Assembly (NCBI GenBank): GCA_902784585.1
Contig: CACZVM010000004.1
Coordinates: 91,883 to 155,882, forward strand
Direction of reading: 5' to 3'
DNA: 64,000 bases
Source of the DNA: an uncultured Bacteroidales bacterium
GTDB lineage: Bacteria; Bacteroidota; Bacteroidia; Bacteroidales; Paludibacteraceae
Position numbers and translations under genes: made by a program
Part shown: one piece after another, positions 41,628-51,124 of the stretch
Numbering within the stretch: position 1 is the first letter of the stretch
How the letters are laid out: each line of letters starts with the position of its first letter
The notes under the pieces: model-generated
Database searches by the model: none
What the model was told of the DNA's origin: nothing
Seen by the model: the letters and a program-made list of their open reading frames with translations, nothing else

Positions 41628-41759
41628 TCGCGTTCGGCAACAAGTTCGCAAAGGTCGATACCACTCCGTTAAACCGACAAGCGACTTGTGCCTCCGCTCT
41701 CCCCACTGCAAACAGCCTATGGCTTGGTTTGCATCGGGGGCCCCGTAATAAAGAAGAGT
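41628..41759 (+). other. batC-batD spacer with dispersed repeat
   Basis: 132 bases, unusually long for this operon. It contains TCGCGTTCGGCAAC and GTGCCTCCGCTCT, both present in reverse complement in the tRNA-Phe leader (29529-29596), plus a TGCAAAC/GTTTGCA hairpin (41706-41733). No gene. Confidence 0.5.
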
Positions 41760-43604
41760 ATGAAGAAAATATTTACAATAGTAGTATGTCTCAGCATGGC
41801 CCTGACGGGCTTTGCTGAGGATGTGCAATTTAGGGCGCAGGCTCCGAGTCAGGTGATTGTAGGCCAGCCGTTCCAGCTGACCTACACCGTCAACCAGCGT
41901 AGCCGTGACATGCGTGCACCGGAGTTCACCGACTTCGACGTACTGGCCGGTCCGTACACCTCGACGAGCAGCAGCACGTCGTTCGTCAACGGTCACCGCA
42001 CCTCGTCCTTCAGTCAGGCCTATACCTACACGCTGATGGCGCAACGGGCCGGTACCTACACCATCCCACCCGCCACGGTGAAGGTGGACGGCGAGAACAT
42101 CCAGTCGAACGGCGTACGCATCCAGGTGCTGCCCGAAGATGAGCAGCCTGCGCAGCAAAGCAATCAGTCAGCAGCTGTCAGCAATCAGAGCAGTCAGTCC
42201 AGTCAAACCAGTCAGACCGCCTCGGAGAACATCTTCGTTCGCACGATAGCCAGCAAGATCCGTGTACATGAACAGGAAGCACTGATGGTGAGCTACAAGC
42301 TGTATTTCGCCAACGTGGATGTGGCCCAACTGACCAACAACACGAAGTTGCCGGAGTTCACGGGTTTTCTGAAGCAAGAGATCGAACTGGGAGAGATACA
42401 AGCCGAACTGGAGCACTACAACGGACGCAACTACCAGACGGCTGTACTCTACCGCACCATCCTCTATCCGCAGCACTCGGGTGACATCCAGATAGAGCCT
42501 GCCAAGTTCGAGGCCGTCCTGCGCGTGCAGACCCAACAGCGTGCACGAAGCATCTTTGATGATTTCTTCGGCAGTTACACCAACGTGACGAAGATGCTGA
42601 CAGCCCCCGAGGTGACGATACACGTGAGTGCCCTACCGAGTGGCAAACCGTCAGGTTTCTCAGGCGGCGTAGGTAAATTCAACCTCACCCCATCTATCTC
42701 GCAGACCGAACTGCAGACCAACGAGGCGGTAACCATCAAACTGGACATCACCGGTGCGGGTAACATGAAGCTGCTCAAGACCCCTGCCATCGATTGGCCG
42801 GAAGGCTTCGAGCCCTACGACCCGAAGGTGACCAACAACTTCGCCACCTCAACGGCCGGCGTGAGCGGTACAAAGTCGATAGAATATCTGGCTATCCCGC
42901 GCAGTCCGGGCGACTACACCATACCCGCCGTTCACTTCAGCTATTTCGACATAGAGGACAAGGCCTACAAGACCCTGAGTACACCCGAATATACGATTCA
43001 TGTGAAACGCGGGGCAGGAGAGCAGTCAGCAGCAAGTGGTCAGCAGTCAGGTGTAGTATCCTACACGCAGAAAGAGGACATCAAGCAACTGGGTACGGAT
43101 ATACGGTATATAGACACCAAGAACTTATCAATTCAAAATTCAAAATTCAAAATTCAAAATTACGAATGGATCTGGCTATGGTACGTCATTCCTTTGCTGA
43201 CAGCGATTGTTCTGCTGGTAGTACTGCGCAAGCAGATCAAAGAGGCGGCGGATGTCAACCGCATGCGATACAAACGTGCCAACAAGGTGGCGCAGAAGCG
43301 TCTGAAAGCCGCCGCGGCAGCACTGAAAGACAACCAGAAAGATGCGTTCTATGCCGCCATCGAACAAGCGGCGTGGACCTACCTGAGCGACCGCCTGAGT
43401 ATTCCTATGGCGGAACTAAACAAAGACAACATCGCCCAACTGCTGCGTCAGAAAGGCGTAGGCGATGGCCTCATCCATGAGGTGACCGACGTGCTGAGCA
43501 CAGCGGAGTTTGCCCGCTACGCACCGAGCACCGACCACGCGATGGATGACCTCTACAAGGCCACGACGAACATGATTAACAACCTAGAAGACCAGAAGAT
43601 ATGA
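41760..43604 (+). CDS. batD: BatD: oxygen-tolerance family membrane protein
   Basis: The frame opens at 41688; MKKIFTIVVCLSMALTGFAE at 41760 is a signal peptide, giving 614 residues. It shows the BatD pattern of beta domains: VGQPFQLTYTVNQRSRDMRA, NIFVRTIASKIRVHEQEALM, DIQIEPAKFEAVLRVQ, TNEAVTIKLDITGAGNMKLL. A transmembrane helix near residue 480 (WLWYVIPLLTAIVLLVVL) and a cytoplasmic helical end follow. Just before the helix, IQNSKFKIQN is encoded by the 7-base repeat at 43130-43164. Ser/Gln/Asn-rich linkers (42150-42225, 43020-43050) also look repeat-derived. Overlaps batE by 4 bases. Confidence 0.93.
   Translation: MKKIFTIVVCLSMALTGFAEDVQFRAQAPSQVIVGQPFQLTYTVNQRSRDMRAPEFTDFDVLAGPYTSTSSSTSFVNGHRTSSFSQAYTYTLMAQRAGTYTIPPATVKVDGENIQSNGVRIQVLPEDEQPAQQSNQSAAVSNQSSQSSQTSQTASENIFVRTIASKIRVHEQEALMVSYKLYFANVDVAQLTNNTKLPEFTGFLKQEIELGEIQAELEHYNGRNYQTAVLYRTILYPQHSGDIQIEPAKFEAVLRVQTQQRARSIFDDFFGSYTNVTKMLTAPEVTIHVSALPSGKPSGFSGGVGKFNLTPSISQTELQTNEAVTIKLDITGAGNMKLLKTPAIDWPEGFEPYDPKVTNNFATSTAGVSGTKSIEYLAIPRSPGDYTIPAVHFSYFDIEDKAYKTLSTPEYTIHVKRGAGEQSAASGQQSGVVSYTQKEDIKQLGTDIRYIDTKNLSIQNSKFKIQNYEWIWLWYVIPLLTAIVLLVVLRKQIKEAADVNRMRYKRANKVAQKRLKAAAAALKDNQKDAFYAAIEQAAWTYLSDRLSIPMAELNKDNIAQLLRQKGVGDGLIHEVTDVLSTAEFARYAPSTDHAMDDLYKATTNMINNLEDQKI
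43130..43164. repeat. 7-base tandem repeat inside batD
   Basis: AATTCAA four times then AATTACG. Encodes the linker right before the membrane helix. Confidence 0.85.
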
Positions 43605-44341
43605 AAAGAATATTGGTAATTTGTAATTGGTTATTGGTCATTTGCCATTTGACTTTTGCACAAAGCACTTTTGATGCGGCTAATGCGGCGTATGCCGAAG
43701 GGCGCTACGACGAGGCGGCCACACTCTATCAGGCCATCATCGACGAGCAACCGAATGCGCAGGTCTATTACAACCTGGGTAACACACGTTTCAAACAGGG
43801 AGAGCTGGCGCAGGCTATCTTGAGTTATGAGCGTGCCTTGCGGCTCCGTCCCAACTATGCGGATGCCAAATACAACCTCCAGTTTGCGCAGAGCCGCATC
43901 ACCGACAACACGCCCGAACAGGACTTCTTTCTCCTGGCCTGGACACGCGCGCTTCGCAACAGCCTGAGTGAGCACACTTGGCTAGTGCTGTCGATCAGTC
44001 TGTTCATCTTCGGGCTGGTGGGTATATTGCTCTTCCTGCTCTCGCGCACGCTCTGGCTGCGCAAGACGGCTTTTCACGTAGCCTGGTTGGCACTGCTCTT
44101 CTCACTCGTAGCGGGACTGAATGCCACATCGCTGCACCGCCGCGACACGCTGCGCAACGAGGCGATCATCGTACAGGGAGTGGTCAACGCCAAGTCCGCA
44201 CCTGATCGCTCCGGCACGGACCTATTCACAGTGCACGAAGGCACCAAAGTAACGATTCGTGAGACGATAGGCGAATGGGCCAACATACGAGTCGGCCAGA
44301 ACGAAGGATGGATACGATTACAAAATATGGAGCGCATTTAA
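43601..44341 (+). CDS. batE: BatE: TPR and SH3-like membrane protein
   Basis: 246 residues. Its signal peptide (MKRILVICNWLLVICHLTFA) is itself encoded by six 7-base repeat units. TPR units lie at ~22-95 (YAEGRYDEAATLYQAIIDEQ, YNLGNTRFKQGELAQAILSY). Two membrane helices follow (~125-175), then a bacterial SH3-like domain (NAKSAPDRSGTDLFTVHEGT ... EGWIRLQNM). Last gene of the Bat operon. Its stop codon lies inside the loop of the terminator. Confidence 0.92.
   Translation: MKRILVICNWLLVICHLTFAQSTFDAANAAYAEGRYDEAATLYQAIIDEQPNAQVYYNLGNTRFKQGELAQAILSYERALRLRPNYADAKYNLQFAQSRITDNTPEQDFFLLAWTRALRNSLSEHTWLVLSISLFIFGLVGILLFLLSRTLWLRKTAFHVAWLALLFSLVAGLNATSLHRRDTLRNEAIIVQGVVNAKSAPDRSGTDLFTVHEGTKVTIRETIGEWANIRVGQNEGWIRLQNMERI
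43612..43653. repeat. 7-base tandem repeat encoding the BatE signal peptide
   Basis: ATTGGTA, ATTTGTA, ATTGGTT, ATTGGTC, ATTTGCC, ATTTGAC. Read in this frame it yields alternating Leu/Val/Ile/Cys with Trp, a working hydrophobic core. Confidence 0.82.
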
Positions 44342-44357
44342 CGCTCCATATTTTGTA
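44321..44357. terminator. Bidirectional intrinsic terminator, Bat operon / infB operon
   Basis: CAAAATATGGAGCG (44321-44334), 7-base loop CATTTAA, CGCTCCATATTTTG (44342-44355): a perfect 14-base-pair stem with A/T flanks. The batE stop TAA (44339-44341) is in the loop. Confidence 0.88.
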
Positions 44358-44361
44358 ATTT

Positions 44362-44389
44362 ATGATTTCAAATTTCAAATTTGATATTT
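44362..44389. repeat. 7-base tandem repeat at the infB 3' end
   Basis: ATGATTT, CAAATTT, CAAATTT, GATATTT; overlaps the infB stop. Confidence 0.7.
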
Positions 44390-47114
44390 ACAAGGTTTTT
44401 GCCACTTCGATCTCTTCGAACGACTCGAGGATGTCACCCACCTGGATGTCGTCGTAGGCCTTGAGGCTCAATCCGCATTCGGTATTGACACCGGCCTCCT
44501 TGATATCATCCTTGACATGCTTGAGGGATGCCAGTTCGGCCGTCTTGATGACGATACCGTCGCGGATGACGCGTACCTTGTTGCCGCGCTTGATCTTACC
44601 CTCGCGCACGATACAACCGGCGATGGTGCCCACCTTGGATATATGGAAGGTCTGCAGCACCTCGAGGGTAGCCGTCACTTCTTCCTTCACCTCCGGCGAG
44701 AGCATACCTGCCATCGCGTCCTTGAGTTCGTTGATAGCATCGTAGATGATCGAGTAGATGCGGATATCCACCTCTTCTGTCTCAGCCATCTTGCGTGCCG
44801 TACCGGTAGGACGCACGTTGAAGCCGACGATCATCGCATCGGAAGCCGCAGCCAGCATGACATCCGAGTCGCTGATAGCACCCACTGCTCCGTGGATGAC
44901 GTTGACCTGGATATTCTCTGTCGAGAGCTTGATGAGCGAGTCCTTGATGGCCTCCACCGAACCGTCCACGTCAGCCTTGACGATGACGTTGAGTTCCTTG
45001 AAGTCGCCGATAGCCATACGACGACCGATCTCCTCGAGTCCGATATGCTTTTTGGTACGAATCGACTGCTCGCGTTGCAGTTGTTCGCGCTTGGTGGCAA
45101 TCTCGCGTGCCTCCTGTTCGGTAGGCAGTACGTTGAACTCGTCACCGGCCTGCGGCGCACCGTTCAGACCCAGTACCGAACACGGTTCACCCGGGTGTAC
45201 CTCCTGAATCTTCTGTCCACGCTCGTTGAACATCGCCTTGATACGTCCGTGGTAGGTGCCGGCCAGGATGATATCGCCCATATGGAGCGTACCGTCCTGC
45301 ACGAGCAGCGTAGCCACGTAGCCGCGTCCCTTGTCGAGTGAAGACTCGATGACCGAACCTTTGGCACGACGCTTGGGATTGGCTTTGAGTTCGAGCAGTT
45401 CAGCCTCCAGCAGCACTTTCTCCAGCAGTTCGTACACGCCCGTACCCTTCTTGGCAGAGATTTCTTGGCACTGGTACTTACCGCCCCAATCCTCTACGAG
45501 GATGTTCATATTGGAGAGCTGTTCGCGTATCTTGTCGGGGTTCGCACCGGGCTTGTCCACCTTGTTGATGGCGAAGATCATCGGTACGCCTGCTGCCTGG
45601 GCATGGTTGATAGCCTCTATCGTCTGCGGCATGACAGCATCGTCGGCCGCGATGATGATGATGGCGATATCCGTCACCTTCGCACCACGCGCACGCATGG
45701 CGGTGAAGGCCGCGTGACCCGGGGTGTCCAGGAAGGTGATATGCTGGCCGTTCTTCAGCTTGACATTGTATGCACCGATGTGCTGGGTGATACCACCTGC
45801 CTCACCGGCGATGACGTTGGCGTTGCGGATGTGGTCGAGGAGCGAAGTCTTACCATGATCGACGTGCCCCATCACGGTGATGATCGGGCAGCGGGGCTCC
45901 ATATCTTCCTCGTTGATGACCTCGTCGGCGTTGATCTCATCGGCCACGTGTGCGGAGACATATTCGGTGGTGAAACCGAACTCCTCGGCCACGAGGTTGA
46001 TAGTCTCGGCATCCAGACGCTGGTTGATAGAGACGAACAGTCCGAGCGACATACACGTACCGATGATCTTGTTGACCGGTACGTTCATCATGTTCGCCAG
46101 GTCGTTGGCAGTCACGAACTCGGTGAGCTTGAGCACTTTGGATTGCTCCTGTTGCTCCATGATCTCGAGTTCATGCTTCTCACGCTCCTGCTCACGGCGT
46201 TCACGTTTGTATTTGGACGCATTGCTCTTACCCTTGGGTTGCTGCAGGCGGTTGAGCGTCTCCTTGAGTGCTTTCTCCACCTCTTCCTGTGTGGCCTCGC
46301 GTGGTTTGCTGTTCTTGTTGTTCTTCTTGCCAACCTGGTTGCGCTTGTCGTTGGGGTCCACCTTCGCCGCACCCTTGATACGCTCGCGTTTGCGTTTCTC
46401 CGCCGCAGCCTGCTGTTGTGCCTGCTGGGCCTGCTGACGCTCCTCACGCTCCTTGCGTTTCTGCTCTTTGGTCTTCTTGGCCGGACGCGTGGACGTGTCG
46501 ATGGCGTTGAGGTCGATCTTGCCGATCACCTTGGGCGCATTCTTCAGTTCGGGTGTACCGAGAGTGAAGATCTCCTTCTTCTGCGCCTCAGTGTTCTTGG
46601 CCTCTGCCACCGCTTCTGCCTCTGCCTGCGCAGCCGCAGCCACTTTCTCTGCCTCCGCCTGTGCCCGAGCCGCTTTCTCGGCAGCTGCTTTCTCGGCCGC
46701 CAGACGTGCCTCTTCGGCGGCTTTGCGAGCCGCTTCGGCTTCAGCCTGAGCACGCGCAGCCTCTTCGGCAGCCTTGCGGGCAGCCTCTTCCATGGCTTTC
46801 TTCTCGGCCTCGAGCTCGATCTTACCCACCACCTTCGGTTGCGGCACCTTGGTCTCGATATGTGCAGGCTGTTTCTCCTCCACACTCAGCGTAGGCGCTG
46901 CGATGCGTTCCTGACGCTCCGCAGCCTGACGATCGGCCTCCAGTTTGACAGCCATGTCCTTGTTGAACTCCTTGGCAAGAAGCAGATAGAGATCATCGTC
47001 GATGCGCACGTTGGGGTCCGACTCGATGGGATGTCCGTTCTTCTCACACCAGGCGGTCAGCGTAGACATACCTATGTTTAGTTCTTTACAAGCTTTAATC
47101 AGTTTGATAGCCAT
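44388..47114 (-). CDS. infB: Translation initiation factor IF-2
   Basis: 908 residues. It delivers initiator tRNA to the ribosome. The N-terminal winged domain (residues 1-50, [16 protein letters not shown]) is followed by a long Ala/Glu/Lys-rich helical stretch (~95-185) and a Lys/Arg-rich linker. The G domain has [14 protein letters not shown] (near 416), DTPGHAAF and NKVDKPGA. Domains II-IV end EVAKTL. Last gene of rimP-nusA-infB, separated from nusA by 143 bases. Confidence 0.97.
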   Translation of the reverse strand: MAIKLIKACKELNIGMSTLTAWCEKNGHPIESDPNVRIDDDLYLLLAKEFNKDMAVKLEADRQAAERQERIAAPTLSVEEKQPAHIETKVPQPKVVGKIELEAEKKAMEEAARKAAEEAARAQAEAEAARKAAEEARLAAEKAAAEKAARAQAEAEKVAAAAQAEAEAVAEAKNTEAQKKEIFTLGTPELKNAPKVIGKIDLNAIDTSTRPAKKTKEQKRKEREERQQAQQAQQQAAAEKRKRERIKGAAKVDPNDKRNQVGKKNNKNSKPREATQEEVEKALKETLNRLQQPKGKSNASKYKRERREQEREKHELEIMEQQEQSKVLKLTEFVTANDLANMMNVPVNKIIGTCMSLGLFVSINQRLDAETINLVAEEFGFTTEYVSAHVADEINADEVINEEDMEPRCPIITVMGHVDHGKTSLLDHIRNANVIAGEAGGITQHIGAYNVKLKNGQHITFLDTPGHAAFTAMRARGAKVTDIAIIIIAADDAVMPQTIEAINHAQAAGVPMIFAINKVDKPGANPDKIREQLSNMNILVEDWGGKYQCQEISAKKGTGVYELLEKVLLEAELLELKANPKRRAKGSVIESSLDKGRGYVATLLVQDGTLHMGDIILAGTYHGRIKAMFNERGQKIQEVHPGEPCSVLGLNGAPQAGDEFNVLPTEQEAREIATKREQLQREQSIRTKKHIGLEEIGRRMAIGDFKELNVIVKADVDGSVEAIKDSLIKLSTENIQVNVIHGAVGAISDSDVMLAAASDAMIVGFNVRPTGTARKMAETEEVDIRIYSIIYDAINELKDAMAGMLSPEVKEEVTATLEVLQTFHISKVGTIAGCIVREGKIKRGNKVRVIRDGIVIKTAELASLKHVKDDIKEAGVNTECGLSLKAYDDIQVGDILESFEEIEVAKTL

Positions 47115-47257
47115 ATCGCGTGAACTAAGGCTTAATACGATTCGCGAATCTGTCGCTCATATGAATTCTCGCCTTGTTCCCGCTCTTCGGTCGGCAAAAT
47201 TCTATTTTACCGCCCGAGGGGGAACCCTCTTAGTTCGGAGAGGGATTATATGGTTTA
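47115..47257 (-). other. nusA-infB spacer with hairpins
   Basis: 143 bases. Hairpins on the minus strand: CCCTCT/AGAGGG right after the nusA stop and GGTAAAAT/ATTTTGCC (about 47196-47214). CGCTCTTCGGTC near 47177-47188 also occurs in the tRNA-Phe leader. Possible attenuation or processing site; no gene. Confidence 0.4.
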
Positions 47258-48514
47258 TTAATCGTTTTCGAATTCGGCAGCGAGGATACGGAGCACCTCG
47301 TCGATAGTCTCCTCCTCGAGGTCGGTCTGCTTAAGCAATTCCTCTTTGCTCTTGCCGAGCACATCCTTGGCGGTGTCGAGTCCGATAGCCTTGAGGGCAT
47401 CGATCACCCACTGGTCGATCTCGTCGTTGAACTCATCCAGATAGATGTCGTCCAAATCCTGTTCGCTCATCTCGCGATATACGTCGATTTGATAACCGGT
47501 CAGCATGCTGGCGAGTTTGATGTTGTAGCCGCCCTTACCGATAGCCAGGCTCACCTCATCGGGTTGCAGATAAACCTTTGCCATCTTGCTCTCTTCGTCG
47601 ATCTCCATCGAACTGATCTTAGCCGGCGCCAGTGCACGCTGGATATAGAGGTTGATATTCTTGGTGTAGTTGATCACGTCGATGTTCTCGTTGCGCAACT
47701 CGCGTACGATACCATGGATACGCGCACCCTTCACGCCGACGCAAGCGCCCACCGGGTCGATGCGATCGTCGAAAGTCTCAACGGCCACCTTGGCACGCTC
47801 ACCCGGGATACGGGCAATGTTCTTGATGGCGATCAGTCCCTCTTTCACCTCCGGCACCTCCTGCTCGAACAGACGCTGCAAGAAGAGCGGGCTGGTACGC
47901 GAGAGGATGATCTTTGGGTTCTGATTCTTGTTGTCCACCTGCACTACTACAGCGCGGACAATCTCGCCCTTGCGATAGAAGTCGGTAGGGATCTGGTTCT
48001 GCTTGGGCAGGTACATCTCATTGCCCTCTTCGTCCAGCAGCAGCATCTCGCGTTTCCATACCTGATAGAGTTCGCCGCTGACCACCTGGCCGAGCATGTC
48101 GGAGTACTTCAGGTAGAGGTTCTCCTTCTGCAACTCGAGTATCTTCGATGCCAGAGTCTGACGCAGGTTGAGGATCATACGACGTCCGAAGCTAGCCATC
48201 TCCACCTTGTCGGTGATCTCTTCGCCCACTTCAGCTTCATCATCCAGTTTGCGTGCATCGCTCAGCGCGATCTGGGTCTCCGGATTCGCCACGTCGTCGT
48301 CCTCCATGATCAGACGGTTGCGATAGATCTCCAGGTCACCCTTGTCGGGGTTGATGATCACGTCGTAGTTGGCATCCGAACCGTACATCTTCGCAATCAC
48401 GTTGCGGAACGAATCCTCCAACACGTTGATGAGTGTTTGTTTGTCGATTTTCTTAAAATCTTTGAATTCTGAAAAAATGTCAATCAGGTTGATTGACTCT
48501 TGTGCTTTAGCCAT
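47258..48514 (-). CDS. nusA: Transcription termination/antitermination factor NusA
   Basis: 418 residues. The N-terminal RNA-polymerase-binding domain (LIDIFSEFKDFKKIDKQTLI), an S1 domain (~135-200), and two KH domains (PGERAKVAVETFDDRIDPVG, GACVGVKGARIHGIVREL; later LAIGKGGYNIKLASMLTGYQ). The acidic C-terminus is typical of Bacteroidetes. Regulates pausing, termination and antitermination. Between rimP and infB in the usual order. Confidence 0.97.
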   Translation of the reverse strand: MAKAQESINLIDIFSEFKDFKKIDKQTLINVLEDSFRNVIAKMYGSDANYDVIINPDKGDLEIYRNRLIMEDDDVANPETQIALSDARKLDDEAEVGEEITDKVEMASFGRRMILNLRQTLASKILELQKENLYLKYSDMLGQVVSGELYQVWKREMLLLDEEGNEMYLPKQNQIPTDFYRKGEIVRAVVVQVDNKNQNPKIILSRTSPLFLQRLFEQEVPEVKEGLIAIKNIARIPGERAKVAVETFDDRIDPVGACVGVKGARIHGIVRELRNENIDVINYTKNINLYIQRALAPAKISSMEIDEESKMAKVYLQPDEVSLAIGKGGYNIKLASMLTGYQIDVYREMSEQDLDDIYLDEFNDEIDQWVIDALKAIGLDTAKDVLGKSKEELLKQTDLEEETIDEVLRILAAEFEND

Positions 48515-48533
48515 TTTTATATAATATATTTAA

Positions 48534-48568
48534 ATCTAAAATCTCAAATTTAGAATTTCAAATCATAC
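48534..48568. repeat. 7-base tandem repeat at rimP-nusA junction
   Basis: AATCTAA, AATCTCA, AATTTAG, AATTTCA, AATCATA. Contains the rimP stop and encodes its last residues. Confidence 0.78.
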
Positions 48569-49002
48569 TTCACGTATTTCGGCTCGTCGTAGCGCCAGGT
48601 ATGCGTTACGATCTGCGTCTCTTTGCGCTTCTTGCCCTCCACGGCCACCTTCTCCACTATGTCAACAGCAAAGGTCTCTTCGTCCACCGAGACGAGTTGT
48701 CCGCGCAGCTTCTTGCCGTCCACCAGCAATTCAACGTCATGCCCCAGGTTCTTCTCAAATTGCATCTTCGTCTTGAACGGATCGGTCAGGCTGACGCTGC
48801 CTACTTCGAGGGAGTAGTCTTCGTCGCCCAGTTTATCCACCAGATAGCGGTTCAGTGCCGCGCAGAAATCCACATCCACGCCGGCGAGACGATCCACCTC
48901 AACGAGTACCTCATTCTCCGCCGAGACAGTCAGCGTGATCAACTCATAATCGGTATCCTTTAGATACTCCTCAATCCAGGATTGTAATTGCTGTTTATCC
49001 AT
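48550..49002 (-). CDS. rimP: Ribosome maturation factor RimP
   Basis: 150 residues. Needed for 30S subunit assembly. N-terminal domain with YELITLTVSAENEVLVEVDR, the conserved VDFCAALNRYLVDKL and GDEDYSLEVGSVSLTDPFK, then an SH3-like C-terminal domain ending EPKYVKYDLKF. First gene of rimP-nusA-infB. The leader holds a GAGGGGACC/GGTCTCCTC hairpin with one mismatch (49010-49041). Confidence 0.95.
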   Translation of the reverse strand: MDKQQLQSWIEEYLKDTDYELITLTVSAENEVLVEVDRLAGVDVDFCAALNRYLVDKLGDEDYSLEVGSVSLTDPFKTKMQFEKNLGHDVELLVDGKKLRGQLVSVDEETFAVDIVEKVAVEGKKRKETQIVTHTWRYDEPKYVKYDLKF

Positions 49003-49055
49003 ATTCTTAACGCGAGAGGAGACCTTTTCGGGTCCCCTCGATTCATTTCACGCTG

Positions 49056-49087
49056 CAAAAGTACTGCTTTTTTTTGACATACGCAAA
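49056..49087 (-). promoter_or_regulatory. Promoter of rimP-nusA-infB
   Basis: TTTG (49084-49087), 20-base spacer ending TCAAAAAAAAGCAG, TACTTTTG (49056-49063) on the minus strand. Confidence 0.75.
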
Positions 49088-49119
49088 TATTTGTGCACTT
49101 TTTTGCGATTTTTCTGCGA

Positions 49120-49773
49120 CTAATGGCAGAACATGAAGCCCAGATAGATGCGCGGACCGGTGGGCATACAGAGTTCGGAATGATGGAAAGCCAGCATCCA
49201 GTCGAGGCGGAAAGTGAGGTGTACCTTAGGCGTCACACAATAGTCGCATCCCACAAAAGGCGTGGCATAGACGAAGCCCTGATGATGGAACGTGCTGTTC
49301 GCATCCGGCGTCCAACTGTTCTGATCGCCGTCGAGGATATACAAGCCGCTCATGGATCCGCCGCCCACAGTGGCACCTATATACGGCCAGGCCTTCTCCA
49401 GGCGCCAGCAGCAGTCAGCCAGCAATCCGCCGCAGCCCATGCGGACATAACTACCCGGCCGCAGCAGGTCACGCCGGTCGGTGGCGCCGGAATACATCGT
49501 AGAGACATATCCCTCGCACCCCACACGCAGATGTTTCCACAGATGAACGCGCATAGCTCCGCCGATGCCGAAGACAGCACCTTGCGGACTGGACGAACGG
49601 CCGTCATCCCCCTTCGGGGCATTCCCGTCACGGCCGAACAGAAATCCCGTATGCACCATCACGCCACCCGAAAACCCCTGATAGACACGCCGGGTAGGAA
49701 TAGAATCGGAGGTGGTAGCCAGAAGCGATGAGGCCGACAGAAGACACAGCCAGAGACAGACGATTTTTCTCAT
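49120..49773 (-). CDS. Small outer-membrane beta-barrel-like protein, unknown function
   Basis: 217 residues. Signal peptide MRKIVCLWLCLLSASSLLA. The mature chain alternates Gly and aromatic residues in beta-barrel fashion (QGFSGGVMVHTGFLFGRD, FGIGGAMRVHLWKHLRVGCE, YIGATVGGGSMSGLYILDGD) and ends in an aromatic-rich strand (GPRIYLGFMFCH), as outer-membrane barrels do. Six Cys in the mature part are unusual. The start overlaps the MATE gene stop by 4 bases, so it is co-translated. No named family recognised. Confidence 0.75.
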   Translation of the reverse strand: MRKIVCLWLCLLSASSLLATTSDSIPTRRVYQGFSGGVMVHTGFLFGRDGNAPKGDDGRSSSPQGAVFGIGGAMRVHLWKHLRVGCEGYVSTMYSGATDRRDLLRPGSYVRMGCGGLLADCCWRLEKAWPYIGATVGGGSMSGLYILDGDQNSWTPDANSTFHHQGFVYATPFVGCDYCVTPKVHLTFRLDWMLAFHHSELCMPTGPRIYLGFMFCH

Positions 49774-51104
49774 TGGGAGGACAGATTAAGACGATGGAGT
49801 TGACGATTAAAACGGATATGATAGCAGACGGCAGGGATAGCCAGTCCAAGGATGAAAGCGAGCCACATGCCCTTGGCACCCAAGCCCAGCGGGAAGGTGA
49901 GCAAGACTCCCAAGGGCAGTGCCACACCTATATAAGCGAACGCGGCAATGCGCATAGGTACGCGCACGTCCTGGATGCCTCGCAGCATCGCCGCACCGAT
50001 GCACTGCAGTCCGTCGGCGTACTGGAAGAGACCGGCGATGAGGATGAGCGTGGAGGCGATAGCGACCACCTCCGGATCGCTGGTGAAGACATACGGCAGC
50101 ACATGACGCAGACCTATCATCAGTCCCGCACCGATGGTGTTCATCAGCAGGCACAGATGGATAGACGCGCGGCTGGCCATACGCACGGCAGGCAGGTTGC
50201 CATGCCCTAACTGATGCGACACGCGTATCGTCGTTGCCGAACCGATACCCAGCGCGAGCATGAAGGTGAGATCCGCCATCTGGTTGGCGATATGATGCGC
50301 CGCCAGTGCCTCCTTGTTGATCCAACCGATGATGATGAACGACGAGGTGAAGAGAAACGCCTCGACAAACGACTGTAAGCCGATAGGTGTTCCCAAGCGG
50401 ATGAAATGTATCACCTCCGCACGGCGTACCATCGTCCGACGTATATGGCTAAGATAGACGCGCCACTGTGGTTGCACGAGTAGCACCACCAGAAAACAGA
50501 CGGCTGTCAGGGTGCGGGCGATGAGCGTGGCCCACCCTGCCCCCTCTGCACCCATGGCTGGGCATCCCCAGTGACCGAAGACAAAGACCCAGTTGAGCAG
50601 GATATTCAGCAGATTACACACCACCGTGATGATCATCGCCACTATCGTGTTATCCAGGCCCTCGAGAAACTGCTTGCAGAGGCAGAAGAAGAGGAAAGGC
50701 AGGATAGAGAGGATGATGAGCAGATAGTACGGTCGCGCACAAGCAACCACGTCGGGTTCTTGTCCGAACAGATGCAAGCACGGCAGACAAGGCACCAGCA
50801 GCAGCATCGAAACCAGCGTGACGATGGCCGAGAAGACCAGTCCGTTCGCCAGCAGCGATGCGATGCGGTCCTCCCCCTCTCTGGCACCTACGGCATAGCC
50901 CACCAGCGGCGTGATCGCCATCAGTGCACCCATGGCAAACACCATGACGGTGAAGAAGATGGCATTGGAGAAACTGACTGCCGCCAAATCGGCCGTACCA
51001 TAATGGCCCACCATGATCGAATCGAACAAACCGACCAAGGCCGCACCCAACTGAGTGAGCATGACCGGAAACGCCAAACGCAGGTTACGGCGATAATAAG
51101 GCAA
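49770..51104 (-). CDS. MATE-family multidrug efflux transporter
   Basis: 444 residues with twelve hydrophobic segments in two similar halves. N-terminal LAFPVMLTQLGAALVGLFDS and MVGHYGTADLAAVSFSNAIF match the MATE signature; the second half repeats it (GTPIGLQSFVEAFLFTSSFI, IIGWINKEALAAHHIANQMA). Exports cationic compounds in exchange for Na+ or H+ (inner membrane). 20 bases after trxB. Confidence 0.94.
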   Translation of the reverse strand: MPYYRRNLRLAFPVMLTQLGAALVGLFDSIMVGHYGTADLAAVSFSNAIFFTVMVFAMGALMAITPLVGYAVGAREGEDRIASLLANGLVFSAIVTLVSMLLLVPCLPCLHLFGQEPDVVACARPYYLLIILSILPFLFFCLCKQFLEGLDNTIVAMIITVVCNLLNILLNWVFVFGHWGCPAMGAEGAGWATLIARTLTAVCFLVVLLVQPQWRVYLSHIRRTMVRRAEVIHFIRLGTPIGLQSFVEAFLFTSSFIIIGWINKEALAAHHIANQMADLTFMLALGIGSATTIRVSHQLGHGNLPAVRMASRASIHLCLLMNTIGAGLMIGLRHVLPYVFTSDPEVVAIASTLILIAGLFQYADGLQCIGAAMLRGIQDVRVPMRIAAFAYIGVALPLGVLLTFPLGLGAKGMWLAFILGLAIPAVCYHIRFNRQLHRLNLSSQ

Positions 51105-51124
51105 ATATTTGCGGAAGGAATAAC

